Shown: piece by piece, positions 1 through 13,714 of the stretch
Layout: every line of letters begins with the position of its first letter
How positions within the stretch are numbered: position 1 is the first letter of the stretch
Assembly: GCA_002104945.1 (NCBI GenBank)
Contig: MCFH01000080.1
Span: forward strand, 1-64,000
Direction of reading: 5' to 3'
DNA: 64,000 nucleotides
Source: Piromyces finnis
Taxonomy: Eukaryota > Neocallimastigomycota > Neocallimastigomycetes > Neocallimastigales > Neocallimastigaceae
Program-made: the position numbers and the translations under genes
The notes under the pieces: generated by a model
Seen by the model: the letters and a program-made list of their open reading frames with translations, nothing else
What the model was told of the DNA's origin: nothing
Databases searched by the model: none

Positions 1-66
1 TTCATTTCATTGTATAAAATATCTTTTAGTGGTATATTAATTTTTAGAATATATATATATATTAAA

Positions 67-1466
67 TTATTGATGTTGATGTCTATTATAAATATCCTTT
101 ATACTAGTACGATTTAAATATTTTATATTATCATTTCTATTAAAATTCATAGTATTTACATCTATATCTATTCCAGATGTTGGAGGACTTTCACCTGAGA
201 AATTACAATTATTTGTAGTATTGTTCATACTTGGTACTTCTATTTGACCAATAAATTTATTATAATAGTTATTTTTTGGTTGATTGGTATTTTTGTTTAA
301 AATATCATTTTTATTTATAATATTTGGTATGTTGCTTATTTCGCTTTTACTTTGTGATCCTCGATCATAAAGATCAATATTTTTTGTAGTAGATGTAGAT
401 GCGTCATCATATATTATATTCCTTACTATATTTGGATTATTATTTGCATTTCGCATATTCATGTAATTTAAACGTTTATTTAACATTATTCTATTATTTT
501 TGGCAAGTTTTTCCTATATAATAATAAAAAAAAAGTTATATAATTATATAATAGTATGTAGGTTAGTAAGAAATTTTGATTTTTATATTTATATTGATAA
601 TGATATTTGGTTACAAAATATACATTTAATTTAGGTTTAAAATTAACAATTCTATAGGAACAAAATATAACAATTACGGACAGTGAATCCCACCATATAT
701 CACCACCAGGATTTTTCTTGTTTGCCATAATAAATGAATATATAACAATTTTAGAAATAGTAAGAATAATAAATATAATGGTACTTTCATCTTTTAATGC
801 TTTTAATTTTTGATGTCTTAATTTATACTCTTTTAAATTAAGTAATGCTTTTCTAATAGATATAATAATAATAGCCAATGAATAGCTGGAATCTAATGTG
901 TCAGATATTTCCACCATAAAACTATCAAACTTATTATACACAGTACATCCAAAAAAACTGTTTTTTGATGCGCTAAATCCACTTAAGTTAATATAATAGC
1001 ATGTACAATATAGTATACTTAATGATACTGAACCTACAGTTATTATTCGATGCCAACGTGGTGTATAATAACCACTCGTTAGTTGATATAATCTTATTAT
1101 TTGAAGAAATGAAATGGGGGTCCAATTGAACATTGCAGTATATCTAAAGATTGTTAAAAAGGATTTTGAACAATTTTGTGAATTTTTTATTGGCGCAACT
1201 ATAGTATTCATTATATCATTAAAATTATTTGATAGTGCAAATAATGAAGCCGTCAATGGAAAAAAAAATTTTAAATCTTTTGTTTTTTTAAACCTTATAA
1301 TACATTTTATTAAGTAAGTAAAATATATAGTTTCAGACAACACTAAAAATGAAAATACCAATTTATTCATTAAAAGTTCTCTTTGCTTTTTTATTTGTAT
1401 TTCATCTATAGGATATTGTATCTGTTGTTGCACAACTTCTTCAACTGACAAAATCGAAGGATCCAT
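67..1466 (-). CDS. Seven-transmembrane protein with Asn-rich tail (2 exons)
   Basis: Exon 1 is 1466-615 and exon 2 is 513-67. The intron 614-514 starts GTAACC and ends TATAG, and both sides are in phase 0, giving about 432 residues. The first 284 residues hold about seven hydrophobic segments (near 35-58, 66-83, 101-125, 137-159, 190-206, 228-248 and 258-276), separated by short charged loops. This is the layout of a receptor-like or transporter-like integral membrane protein. The last 148 residues are hydrophilic and rich in Asn, Ser and Thr, as expected of a cytosolic tail. Without the splice the frame would end in an artificial hydrophobic stretch translated from the intron. I do not recognise a specific GPCR class or ligand signature. 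The start is the first ATG of the open frame. Function unknown. Confidence 0.75.
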
Positions 1467-3124
1467 TTTAATTATATATACTTTTTTTTCTCAAAATGAA
1501 TAGTTTTTTAACTTTTTTTTTTTAAGAGTAAATATGAAATTAATTTCTTTAAATTAAATATGGGTATAAAAACAATTTCAATAAAAAAATATAATGTAAT
1601 TTATTTCATTATAGTTTGAAATTACTCCTTTAATATGCTTTCATTATTATTATTATTATTATTATTATATTTTCTTGAATTTATTTTTGAATTTTATTAT
1701 TGTATATACATATACTTTTGTATTTTCTTTTCCTAAATAATTTTTGCTTTTATGCTTGTTTTAATAAGAATGGAAATTAACTATTTAAAAACAGAAATGA
1801 ATGAATTTATGTAACTATTGGATATAAGAAATTATTTTGTTTTACTATTTATCGGATATAGCATTTATTTGTTTTTACTAATTATTAAAAAAAAAAACTA
1901 GCTTTATAGTGTTTTATTCAAAATGATAATTCTTACACAAAAATAAAATAAAAAATAATATTAACAAAAAAAAAATTATTAATTTTTTTCAATGAAATTA
2001 TATTGTTTATTGTATTACAAGTAATAATCAATAGGATTATTATGTACTGACTTTATTTTTTTTTTTTTTTGTATACTATTTTCAATAAATAATTATAAAA
2101 GTTTCTCTATTTTTTTTTTAAAGAGAAAGAAATAAAGATAAAAAGGATATATATTTATTTTTAATTATAATAAATTGCACTAATATCATTTTTATTAGGT
2201 AGAAAAATACCTAAAAAAAAAAAAAAAATTTTGAATAATAGTAAACAACTATACGAATAATAATTAACAATCAAAACTTTATTTATATTATTCATTAAAA
2301 ATTATATCAAAAAATTATAGGATATTAAATTGATATTTATTAAATTTAAATACATTATTAGTTGTTATCATGCTATTTATTGGTTAAGTAAATGAAAATA
2401 ACTAATAATATATTCATTCATAAAAATTTAAATTTATTTTATTAATAATGAATTTATTATGACTACCTAAGAAATTTGGTAAAAATCATAATTGGATGAT
2501 TAATAAAACTCAAAGATTAAATATTAAAAATATTATAAATTAAAGTTTATTAATGTTAATATTATGGAATCAAAAAAAATTAATTTTTTTTTTTTTATTT
2601 TTCATATAAAAAATATATGTTCAACCCAACTAATTTTTCAATAAATATCGCATAAAAAAATGATCATTTATTAGTTTTAATAATATAAGCATTACAATTA
2701 TTAAACTTGGTCTTGTCTAAATTTATTTATATTTATTAAAATGATTAATTATTAACTTTCATAATTTTTATTCATCACGATAATACTGATGAATTTTTTA
2801 TATTTTTGTGAAACCTAAATATAATATCATTAAATTCTATATATTACATATTAATTTAATTTATAATTAATATATAAAATACAAAAATTTATTATTTCTG
2901 TTATTTTTATTAGAACTTTAATATATTTAAAATAATTTACATTACTTATTATTTAATAAAATAGTTACGTTAATAATACATTAATTGTATTATTAACTTT
3001 CATATACTTTTAGGATTAGAGGAAATAATGTCCTAACCTTTGGATAAAGATGGAGTTATTATTCATTGTTATATAATAGAAGAATGGTATAATATTATTT
3101 ATAACTTTATATTGTATAATCTTT

Positions 3125-3164
<40 letters not shown>

Positions 3165-3913
3165 TAATTAATATCATATAAAATGAATATATTTAAAAAA
3201 AAATGAACATACAAATATTTTCTATGATAATAATATATATTTTTATTTTTATTTTTATAAAAAAATTTATTGCACTTATACTGTATTTCTTTACATTTTT
3301 ACTTTTAACTTTCAAATGTTTAAAAGTTTCATAAATATCAAATGTTAAGAATGGAATTTTGTTTTTTAAATGAAAAAACTTGTAAAAAAATAAAAAAAAA
3401 ATAAAAATAAAAATAAAAATAAAAAATATTTAGTATTCGCTAATTTCACATATAAAATTTTCAGTTCCTCTTAAATTTATCATGTTGATAAAAATTAAAT
3501 GAATCCTACAAACTATTTATTTTACTAAATCCTATGTTTTTATATTTTTCATTTTTCCATTAATGCTAAAATAAAAAAGCAAAAATAATAACAATGTCAA
3601 ATAAACAAAATATATACACATATACATATTAATATACAGTCATCTATTATTCATATATATATTTTCTTTTTTAAAAAATATATAAAGTTATTTTTATATA
3701 CACATATTGTATTTATTTTTAATTTTTTTTTTTTTATTATTAGTATCTGTTATAATAATATAGTGTTTAATTATGTAAAATTAATAATAAATAATTTAAA
3801 TTAACTGATTAATTAATATATATATTTTTTCTTTCGTGGATTTTTATGTATTATTTATACAAAATAAAATGTAATTAATAAAACTATATTAACAATAAAA
3901 AGGATTAGATAAA
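1467..3913. other. Intergenic, AT-rich, no gene seen
   Basis: The stretch lies between the start of the membrane-protein gene and the 3' end of the NC2-alpha gene, both minus strand. It contains only short frames, homopolymers (an A run near 3131-3161) and (AT)n tracts. A slightly more complex patch at about 3000-3110 shows no codable frame that I recognise. The right half of the promoter of the membrane-protein gene presumably lies just above 1467. Confidence 0.6.
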
Positions 3914-5076
3914 TCATTCATCAGCTGGTTGTGCTCTAAAAATAAAGATATTATATATAAAATAAAATAAATTTAATTTAATATTGCAAAAATAAATAAT
4001 TATAATTTATATAAAACAAATACATACTTCCTAAAAGTCAAATAATAAAATAAATTATAGAATAATTATATATACACATATATAAAACACAATTAGAATT
4101 GTAATTGTAATAATAATATAATAATAATATATGTTAAAAATTTTTTTTATTATACATACTTTTTCTTTCCACGAGTTACTTTTGGTTTTGTTTCTTTTTC
4201 TTTTTCACTTTTAACATTACCAGAGTCATTTGTTTCTAGTGATTCGACTGGATCTGGGATATTTGAAACAACATCTTTTAAGAAATCAAATTTTTCTGTA
4301 TTCATAATGCAACGTTTTCTGTTATATATATAGGAAAATTTATTAAATAAATCATTTATTATTTTAATAACTTTTATCTAATTATTGGAATAAATAGATA
4401 ACTAAAATAAAATAACTTACAAATGTGAGACGGACATTTTCTTTGCTCCTCTATTTCTTGTTTCTTTACATGTTTCATCTATTAATGATTGCATGAATAA
4501 TTCTAAAGATTTCGCTTTATGTATAAAAAATTAAAAATATAATTTTGAATTAAATATATTTAGTAAATATAAATTAATAATAAATACGTTTAATTTCGTT
4601 TACTTTTATTATTATTATTTTTAAAATAGTAAAAATTTACATATTAATATTGGGGTAACTTGTGCAACTTTTCCGACTTCTTCATCAAGTCTCATAATTT
4701 TCTTTATACGTGCCTTTTGCAATTATAGTTAAATATATATTTTAATATTAAAAATGAAATTTAAAAAATTAATTTTATATTACTTATTTTAAATAAATAT
4801 ATATATATAAAATTATATAGCTATTATTCTTTCATCTTATAATATTCTTTAGAATTTAAATAAATAATTTAAATAATTTAATCAAATTTCATTTATATAT
4901 TAATATTAATTCTTCTTTCTTTTCTTTTATTATATATATATTATTATTATTAATTGATTTTAATAAATCATAATTCCTATTTTTTTAAATCTTCATTTGA
5001 TGAATATTCAATTATATATATATATTTTGATTGGCAAAAAAAAAAAAAAAAACTATTTTATTTTTATTAATTTAAT

Positions 5077-5109
<33 letters not shown>

Positions 5110-5200
5110 TTTAGTATATAAAAATATATTCTTTTCTTATATAATATAAAAAATAATTAATATTTACAATTGGAAATTTAGTTTTATAACGTTTGCCCAT
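3914..5200 (-). CDS. DRAP1: NC2-alpha / DRAP1 histone-fold corepressor subunit (5 exons)
   Basis: NC2-alpha pairs with NC2-beta (Dr1) through a histone fold and binds TBP on DNA, repressing or redirecting RNA polymerase II initiation (family knowledge; yeast Bur6). The exons are 5200-5168, 4713-4641, 4514-4421, 4318-4160 and 3935-3914, for 126 residues. The phases close at every junction. The family hallmarks are in order: the start MGKRYKTKFPI, then ARIKKIMRLDEEVGKVA in exon 2, KSLELFMQSL in exon 3, and the block LKRCIMNTEKFDFLKD across exons 3 and 4. That last block corresponds to the HLKQCI...FDFLKD region of animal DRAP1. The C-terminal tail is Lys-rich. The first intron ends GCAAAAG, a weak acceptor, but it is the only one giving the family sequence. 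The five exons are too short to show as a long open frame. Confidence 0.9.
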
Positions 5201-6295
5201 TTTTATTTATCTTTCTAGTAAAAAAAATATTGAATTAATGGAATATAAATTGAAAATAAAAAACAAAAAAATTTCTTCTAATCTTTTTGGTTATGTTGTT
5301 GTTTTTAATAAGAATTTTCTTGATAAATTGTTATATATTTTTTTTATTTTATTAGTCTAATATTATTATATTATTTCCTGTTATAAATATTTATGCGTTA
5401 TATTTATCTTTATTATTCGTTAAAATTCAAAACTGATAATTTGGTTTTATTACGCTTCTTTTCCATTTTTATAGCATACTAATAGTATGTATTTTTTTTT
5501 TTTTACAAAAAATTACTGAAAAATATCTACTTTTATAGTTTTTTTTTTTTTTTTTAATTTACAAAGAAATTAATTTATTATAATATATACTATTTATTAT
5601 GTTATATGATATATTAATTGAAATGCTTTATATTTTTTTTAATAAACAAAAATAAATGTATACATATTTGCAAATATATATACGATTGTATCTATCATTT
5701 TAATTAATCTATTACATTTTTTTTATAGTGTTTATACACATTACTATATATAATTGTATAATTATGTAATTTAGTAAAGCATAAAGTATAATTACTATTA
5801 TTTTTATTTTATTTTATTTTGTTTTATTTATTTTGTTTAAAGTTTTATTAGTAGATTTTTACATTATTGTATTTCCTTAAATGCATTCAAATATTTAAAT
5901 AATGTATTACATTATAATTTTATAATAAAATTTATCTAATAATTATAATTACCAAAATTTTATTATTTATTGATTTTATATTAATAAGTATTGTTTTTTT
6001 TTATATATTTATTTTTTGAATGTTTTAATTTTTACTTGCTGTTTTTCTTTTTCTTTTCTTTCTTTCTTTCTTTTCTTTTTTTTTTTTTTTGAATTCTGTT
6101 TTAATTATTTGTGAAGAAGTTTTTGTTTTGATAATAGAAATTTAAATGATTAACATCATTTTATTTTATTTATAATTTTTCATGATTGCTGCTAAAACCA
6201 TAAAAATAAAAAAAAAGGGATAAATAAATAAAATAAAAAAACTAAAGTGAAGAAAAAAAAATAATAATTTTTTTTTTTGTAACTTAAAAATCTAT
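5201..6295. other. Intergenic, T-rich, no gene seen
   Basis: Upstream region of the NC2-alpha gene and downstream region of the MIT-domain gene. It contains long T runs and CTTT-type tracts (about 6048-6090) and no supported coding frame. Confidence 0.6.
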
Positions 6296-8686
6296 TTAAA
6301 ATATATTTTGTCTAAGTTTGTAAAGATAACGGTCCAATAACATTTCAAAGTCTTTTAAAACAAATGTACAGATAACACGACCAAAGAAATAGGAAATACG
6401 TCCTAATAAATTATGAATATGAACATATTGTAATTCTGATTTATTAGATTTACCCATGGCCTCAAAGTGATTAATCCATTCTACCAAGAATTGTGAATGA
6501 TTGAATAAAGAGATTAAAACTTCTATATAACCAGAGATATCACCAACTTTTTCACCTTTTTTATTGGTAAATTTATCCATACTACGAGAAAGACGACTTT
6601 TTGTATGAGCTAATTTTGAAGATGAAGTGACATTTGAATTAATAGAAATTGAAGAAATACTATAAGAAGATGGCCCTTTCATAAATATTTCATCCTCAAT
6701 AATATTATCTTGAATTTTTCCATTTGCAATTTCAGTGACACTTTTTGTTGATTTAATGAGATCATCTTGCATAATTGATCTCATGCCAATAGTACTGTTA
6801 AATTCACCATTACGACTAGCAACATGGTCATCATGGAAATGTGAATGAGAAGCTACGGAATAAGATGGGTCTCCAAAATTATCTGATTTACCTCCAGTTT
6901 TACTTTTATCGTTTTCTAAAGGAGGTAGTTCACGCATTAAATTCAATTCAAAACCATACTTCCAAAGAAGGGACATATTAATTCTTTTATCTAAACTGAC
7001 AACTGCACCTAAATTCAGTATTTCATCAATATATTTTAATTTTTTTGCTAGCATATTTTGGATAGCAGATGTTTCGGTTTCTAATATCATAAGAACCTCG
7101 TATACCTCACTTGGATTCTCAAGACTTGTATCTTTAATCTTTTGTAAATGCTGAAGTAAATTGATACATGCTTGATATTTTGCTTCTATTGCTACATATT
7201 TTACACCTTTTTGATACCAAAGTTGTTTAGGAACGTATACTCTAGGTGTTAAATAACCTCCTTCATACATACTACGAGATAATAATCTCATTAACCAGAA
7301 AGGTCTTAGAATAATTTTTTGTGGTAACATTTCAGGTTTTGGAACATCATGAGGTTTTTCCAATAATAAATATTCGATAGAATAAGGCAATGAATTAGTT
7401 AAATTATCTTTATTAATAGCCATTTGATCATTAATTCCAAATGGTATAAAAGCAGTAGTAGGTGTTGTTGGTGTTGGTTGTGAAATAAGTTTTGAAGAGA
7501 ATGGCATAGAATTTTTTGGACCATTTTTTGACATTGATGGATCTCTTTTTGGAATTTGAACTTGTAATGGCTTTGGTTTTGATTGTGTAGTATTATTACT
7601 TGTAGCACTTGTATTATCATTTAAGTTATTATGATATGGTTTCTCTGCAATATTTGATGGTGAAATATTTGTTGGTGTTAATTTTGTTACTGGACTACCT
7701 TTATTATCTATATTTGCGGAATTTGGAGAAGTTATTGTGTTTAAGCTATTAGTACTACCGTTATTGTGAAGTGTTATTCCATTATTTTTATTCGCATTTA
7801 TTACCATATTTCTTGAAATACTTATTGGAGAATCATTTATAGAAAAATCATCCATATCATTATTGTTAATGCTTTTAATAAATATATTATTACTCTCAAT
7901 TGGATCAATACCATTTTTAGTTGGTTTACTAAAATTATTCATTTTATTTTCAGAATTTATTAAATCTAAATTCTTGAATATATTATTATTTGGATTGGAG
8001 GATAAATTTCCAATGTTATCTTCAGTGATATAATTGAAATTATTTTTTTCTTGAGGGCTAGTGTAACTGTCCATAGGGGAATAACTTGGAGGTTTATCAT
8101 CCGGGTAATACGACTCTTCATATAATCTTTCAGATGATAAATCATTTATATTTTGTGTTTTCTTTTGAATAGAATCATCTATATTTGTCATATTTTGCAT
8201 GTTATATAAATCCATTTTTTCGAATATTTCTAAATTAGTTTGATATTCCTGTATTTTCTTCATACGTTGAAATTCAATGTTATTTTGTGATATACCAAAC
8301 TCTTGTTGAATATTTGGTTGTCTCATATTGATATTATGAATTTTATTATTTCCTACTTCAATGTTTTTTAAATTACTAGTATAATTATTATCAGTATTAA
8401 CTTTTAAGAAATTTAATCTATCAAAATATGCACTATGAATATTTTGTAGAAGAATAAAGTCAGATTCGGAAATAACATTTTCAATTGGATTTTTTGATTT
8501 TTCAATTTCAACAATTTGTAATATTCTTCTTATTTCATTTATTGCTGTTTCATAAAGAATGATGGCTTCTTCGTAACAATGAAAGTTATCAGCTTTTACA
8601 GCATCTTTTGCAATTGTTTGAGCTTCGACGATTTGTTTTTTAATACTTCTTTTTGTTACTTGAGGATATTCGTTATAATTCATCAT
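6296..8686 (-). CDS. MIT-domain protein, fungal type, single exon
   Basis: A 796-residue single-exon protein starting MMNYNEYPQ. Residues about 8-85 form a MIT-like three-helix region (IAKDAVKADNFHCYEEAIIL, then YETAINEIRR). MIT domains bind ESCRT-III tails or microtubule-associated partners in membrane remodelling (family knowledge). Residues about 90-430 are low-complexity, Asn/Ser/Pro-rich and probably disordered. Residues about 435-575 form a conserved-looking block with the motifs EYLLLEKPHDVPKPEMLP, RPFWLMRLLSRSMYEGGYLT and PRVYVPKQLWYQ, followed by predicted helices. A second folded block (about 717-796, EVLISLFNHSQFLVEWINHF) ends the protein. This layout resembles the conserved but poorly studied fungal MIT proteins. 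The partner is unknown. The ATG pair at 8686 is the first start in the frame. Confidence 0.8.
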   Translation of the reverse strand: MMNYNEYPQVTKRSIKKQIVEAQTIAKDAVKADNFHCYEEAIILYETAINEIRRILQIVEIEKSKNPIENVISESDFILLQNIHSAYFDRLNFLKVNTDNNYTSNLKNIEVGNNKIHNINMRQPNIQQEFGISQNNIEFQRMKKIQEYQTNLEIFEKMDLYNMQNMTNIDDSIQKKTQNINDLSSERLYEESYYPDDKPPSYSPMDSYTSPQEKNNFNYITEDNIGNLSSNPNNNIFKNLDLINSENKMNNFSKPTKNGIDPIESNNIFIKSINNNDMDDFSINDSPISISRNMVINANKNNGITLHNNGSTNSLNTITSPNSANIDNKGSPVTKLTPTNISPSNIAEKPYHNNLNDNTSATSNNTTQSKPKPLQVQIPKRDPSMSKNGPKNSMPFSSKLISQPTPTTPTTAFIPFGINDQMAINKDNLTNSLPYSIEYLLLEKPHDVPKPEMLPQKIILRPFWLMRLLSRSMYEGGYLTPRVYVPKQLWYQKGVKYVAIEAKYQACINLLQHLQKIKDTSLENPSEVYEVLMILETETSAIQNMLAKKLKYIDEILNLGAVVSLDKRINMSLLWKYGFELNLMRELPPLENDKSKTGGKSDNFGDPSYSVASHSHFHDDHVASRNGEFNSTIGMRSIMQDDLIKSTKSVTEIANGKIQDNIIEDEIFMKGPSSYSISSISINSNVTSSSKLAHTKSRLSRSMDKFTNKKGEKVGDISGYIEVLISLFNHSQFLVEWINHFEAMGKSNKSELQYVHIHNLLGRISYFFGRVICTFVLKDFEMLLDRYLYKLRQNIF

Positions 8687-9891
8687 TTCGAATAAGAGTA
8701 ATGTTTAGTGTTTATTTATACCTAACAATAATTTTTTTTATTTTTGTTTATTAACAATTATTATTATTATTTAATATTTTATATATAAAACATTATAATA
8801 TAAATAAATAGTAATAAGCTAATAGTTATATCTTTTATTTTATCTATTCCCTTTAAAGAATGCCAAAGATTATTATAAAATAGAAATACTAAATAATTAT
8901 AATAAATAAAAAAAAAAAAAAATTCGAAATTTATAAATTACCTTAAATTAATATATATATTTTTATTTTATTTCTTTCTTTCTTTCTTTCTTTTTCTTTT
9001 TCTTTTTCTTTTTCTTTTTTTTTTTTTTTTTTTTTATTTGAGTATTTACTATTAATTTATTTTTAAATAAAATAATAATTATTAAAACTTTTTATAATTA
9101 AAAATTAATGAGTAATATAGTAGTGTGTTTATTATTTATTTAAAAACTAATTTAATAAAATACTTTTAAAATAAATAATAATTAATTTCTTTTTGATTTA
9201 TTTTTGTATTATATTATTATTAATACATTTTATTATTATTATTATTATTTTTTAATTTTTTTTAATTTATCTTTTTTGATGTTTTTTTTTTTTTTTTTTT
9301 TTCTTCACCAAAACCAAAAGAACAAATAAAAAAGATTATTATGAGGAATTAAAAATTATTTATATAATATATCTTTTTCATAATAATTTTGGTTTTGTAA
9401 TTTTTTTTATAGAAATAATATATTATTATACATAATTTAATGTATTTAATATATATTAATTATAATACCTTATTTTTTATCGAAATTTCATTTATATATA
9501 ATTAATATTAAAATTTCCATTATTTACAAATTCTAAAGTTTCATTATTTCATTTTTAATATTCACAACAAGATTAAAAGAAATATTAATACATTTATTTT
9601 TATTTATTAATTATACTTTTAAATAAATGTTTATTTATTTATAATAATAGATAAATGAATTTTGTATTATAATATTATAGTATTAATAAAATTAGATTAA
9701 TGTTGAATAAAAACTTTAAAATATTTATACATAATCAAAGAAATGGTTTAAAAATTTCATTTTTTTTTTTTAGTATAAATATTATACTATATTAAATATA
9801 ACTATTAATGCTATTAAAATAAACTGATAAAATAGATAATATATTTTAAAAATATTCTTGAAATTATATTATTAATAATAGTATGCAGTTT
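8687..9891. other. Intergenic, low complexity, no gene seen
   Basis: Promoter side of the MIT-domain gene and 3' side of the RSPH14 gene. It contains CTTT/CTTTTT repeats at about 8970-9035, a long T run near 9284-9302 and otherwise AT-rich filler. Confidence 0.6.
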
Positions 9892-11731
9892 TTATGGTTT
9901 CCAATTAATGGTTCTTAGGGCCTGCTTTGCTGCATTAACAATATGTGGATTAGAATTATCAAGAAAAATTTCAATCTTGTTATGTATATAACATATAACA
10001 GTAAAGCATTATTATTATTATTATTATTGTAAAAAAAATAATATGAATATTAATAATAATTGTAATTACCTCGTCTAGTTTATGAATTAGTTGGTTTCTT
10101 GATGTATAATCTTCTGACATATTAGTTAGTGTCTATTAATATAAAAAATATATATAATTTATGTTAATATTGATATATGAAGTAATATATATCTATTTTA
10201 TAATTTAGTTCTTACTTTGAGACTGTACAAAATAGCATCTTGATGATCATCTTTTAATAAATCCAATAGATATGATAAGGCATTTGTTGAACTTAACAGT
10301 TTCTTAGCATCATCATTAATGCTAATACTTTTAATTGATATTTTATGAAATAATAATGTTAAATTATAAAATAACTAATTAAATATAAAATTTCTATAAT
10401 TATAATTTTTTTTACTAACTTCATTAATGCACCAGCTGCATTTGTTCGAACTTCTCTTTTTCTATTTATTAAAAGCTTAACCAATTTATTAATTAAACCA
10501 CATGCAATAGCTTTAGCATCATTATAAACACTAAATTAATTATTATTATAATAATAATAATATTATTATTATTATTGAATAATCATGATAATTATTATAT
10601 ATATGCAATAAAATGAAATATTATTAATTAACAGCAGTTTATGATATTATTTAAAAATTAATTATAAATTGTACCATAAACTCATGATACATTTTTCAGT
10701 AGTAATTTTAAGTTTTGCTGGTATATGAGGTTCAAGAAATGATGAAAATATTTCTAAGGAATTCAATTTAAGTGGTTGATAAGGTATAAATGGTGGTTTT
10801 CCTCTTAGAATACAATAATATATAGTATTTAAAATTAAATTCTGAATTTCATAACTTTCATATTTTAAATTCTTCATAAATATTGGTAAAAAATTCATTG
10901 ATAAAAACAAATTTACACCTTAAATTTTTTTAAAGTGTTTTTAAATAATACATACTTAGTATTATATATTTTTTTTTTAACATTTTTTTTCAAAAAATAT
11001 ATTTATCCGAAAATTTACCATCAATATCTTTAGAACATATCCAATAAAATATTTCATATATATTTTTTCGAACCGTTGCATCCTTACAATTTAATTCTTC
11101 TTTTAGAACGAAAAATGTTTTTTCATTAACACATGTGTGACCACTAACATACGTTGTTGAAAATAATATAAGACATTTCGAAGCTAATTGTTTCTCAATA
11201 ATTGAATCATCTTTAATTATTAATAAGAGAATATCTATAAGGTCTTGTATATACAGATAGATATTTATAAATGACATTTTATATGTAAATTATTTACGAA
11301 GTTGGAAAAATAATTTTTTATTAAGTATTCATTCATTTTATTATATAGTAATTAAAAAATATATTATACATATTTATATTCATGAATAATTTTATTACTG
11401 TATGCTAGTCCTTGTGCGGCAATTTCAGGTTTATGAAGTATTTTTGTTAAGAAAGCTAATGCATTTAATCTTGTTTCTCTTAATGGTGATGAAAGGTCAA
11501 AACTCTATTTTAGTATAAAGGATTTAATATTAATTTGAAATTTCATTAAAATAAATATCATGTAAGATTTAAAATATTTACTAATTTTGGAATGGCTCTG
11601 TAACCATATGCAGTTTGATTTTTTAGAGTAACTAATTCAATTGGTGTTTTTGGAGCTTTTGGATTGAGAATACTATTTAATATCTCTTCACTACTTGTAT
11701 ATGATGCTATATTTGGGGAAGGTGTTATCAT
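9892..11731 (-). CDS. RSPH14: Radial spoke head protein 14 homologue, armadillo repeats (8 exons)
   Basis: RSPH14 (RTDR1) is an armadillo-repeat protein of axonemal radial spokes. Exons: 11731-11582, 11504-11399, 11243-11019, 10918-10675, 10530-10420, 10327-10216, 10132-10070 and 9975-9892. All phases close, giving 364 residues against about 348 in the human protein (from memory). Diagnostic blocks are LKNQTAYGYRAIPKL at the N-terminus (animal AIAYGCRALSKL), REVRTNAAGALM near the middle (animal EEVKANAAGALM) and the extreme C-terminus ALRTINWKP followed by stop (animal end VIEWKP). Helical, Leu-rich repeats lie between them. A radial spoke gene is expected only in an organism with a motile flagellum, so it supports a zoosporic lineage. 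The ATG at 11731 is the first in frame. Two splice choices (the exon 2 end at 11399 and the exon 3 start at 11243) rest on phase and homology. Confidence 0.88.
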
Positions 11732-13454
11732 ATTCAATGATGAATTGTTAACAAAAATTAAAAAAAAAAAAAAAAAACTATAGATACTATGGCTATTTTA
11801 CTAATATATAAAAAATAAATTTTTAAATAATATCTAATAAATATAAATATCGACTATACATTTATATACACTATTTTATAATAATATTTTAATAATATTT
11901 TAGCAATAATATAGGATGTATTTTAAATGGATTTTATATAACAACATAATTTTTTACTTTGAGCAGTTAGGTTTAAAATTTAAAATTTTTGTTATGAAAA
12001 GGTAAAAAAAAAAAAAAAAAAAAAGAATAGAAAAATAATTATTTAATCAAACTTTAACTAAAAATATTTTATTATTAAATTTAGTTTGTAATGATCATTT
12101 TTAAATATTTTAATATTTTTATTTTTGATAAAAAAAAAATTATATAGTTTTAATAAAGTAAACAATAATAAACAATATTATACATAACGTTAACAGTCAT
12201 ATTTAATTAAAAATGTTGGTATAATTATATAAATATTGACATTTATAAAATATTTAAAATAACAAAAAGTATCACATTTATTATAATTATTTTTAAGATT
12301 AGTAATTATTAGAAATAAAGTGGTTTATTGATTATTATATAATGTTGTAATTATATTATATATTATATTATAAAAAAATACTAAAAAAAAAAAAAAAATG
12401 CAAATGAAAGTTGAATACCTAACTTTCTATTTATAATATTACTGGAATATCTATTTTTTTTACTTTGGTTTGAATAATTATTAAAATTTCAAATCTATAA
12501 AATTAAAATTAAAAATAAGTATTATTTATACTTTCATATATATTTATAAAATTACTGAAAACTTTAAATTTTCATTGTAATTACTTTCTTTTTTTTTTGT
12601 TCTTTTGTTTAATTATTATTTTAATTATATAAAAATTACAGATAATATAAAAATAATGTTATAAATTTAGTAGAGAATTATAATAATAATAATAATAAAT
12701 GAAATAAATTATATCTAAAAAGATGCATAAAAATATTTTGTTAATTATTGTCCTAATAAAGTTTAAATTCTAATATATTATTAATCGAAAATTAGAATGC
12801 CAGTTTAAATAAAATATATATCAACATAAAACTATTTTAAAATTTATTAATGTAATTATGATACTTTTAAATGCCATTTGAAATATTGAAAAAAAATTAT
12901 TATTATACTTTTAATTCAAAAAAATGTTATATTTTATATTTATGAATATATTACTTAACTTTATACTTTTAGCAAAATTATATTATTATTCTTACAACAA
13001 TAGTAATGATAAATAATAATAATTAAATATAATTTTAGAGTGAAGCAATTGTAATATGTTTAATATTATTCAAATCAAAAATAAACGATCAATAATATTT
13101 GATAAATTATTGATTTTAATATATTTATATATTATTTCAACTGTTATCTCGAGTATTAATCTCCATTCTCTTTATCAAATGTTAGTACTAATATAAGTAT
13201 TTATAAATATTTAAATGATTCTGTAAATGTGTGAATATAGTTGATAATTTAAATCATATATATATAATTCTTTTTTAACTCTTAATTTACAAATATATAC
13301 TATATAAATTAATTTATATTAAAAGGTTTTATGTATAAAAATTTGATTTAAAATAAGGTTTATACAAAATTTCATTTTTTCTATAAGAAACAAGAGTAAA
13401 AATGAAAATATAATATGAAAAATTAATTATGAATATTGCATATCAAAGTATCAA

Positions 13455-13492
<38 letters not shown>

Positions 13493-13714
13493 TTTATTTT
13501 ATTTTATTAATTATACAATTGAATTGATTTATTTAAATTTAAAATTTATATTACATATAGTATTATACTTATTTTTTTTTAATTAGATATTAATGATATA
13601 AATAAATTCTATTAATAATCTTTTAATTTTATAATATTATAGTATACTATAATATCATTATATTTTAATTTTTATATTTAAAAATTAAAATATATTTTTT
13701 TTTGTAAACTAGAT
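11732..13714. other. Intergenic, AT-rich, no gene seen
   Basis: Upstream region of RSPH14 and downstream region of NlpC copy A. Homopolymers occur at about 12005-12023 and 13459-13487. From about 13625 the sequence becomes the shared 3' flank of the NlpC copies, similar to 23290-23423. No coding frame is supported. Confidence 0.6.
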
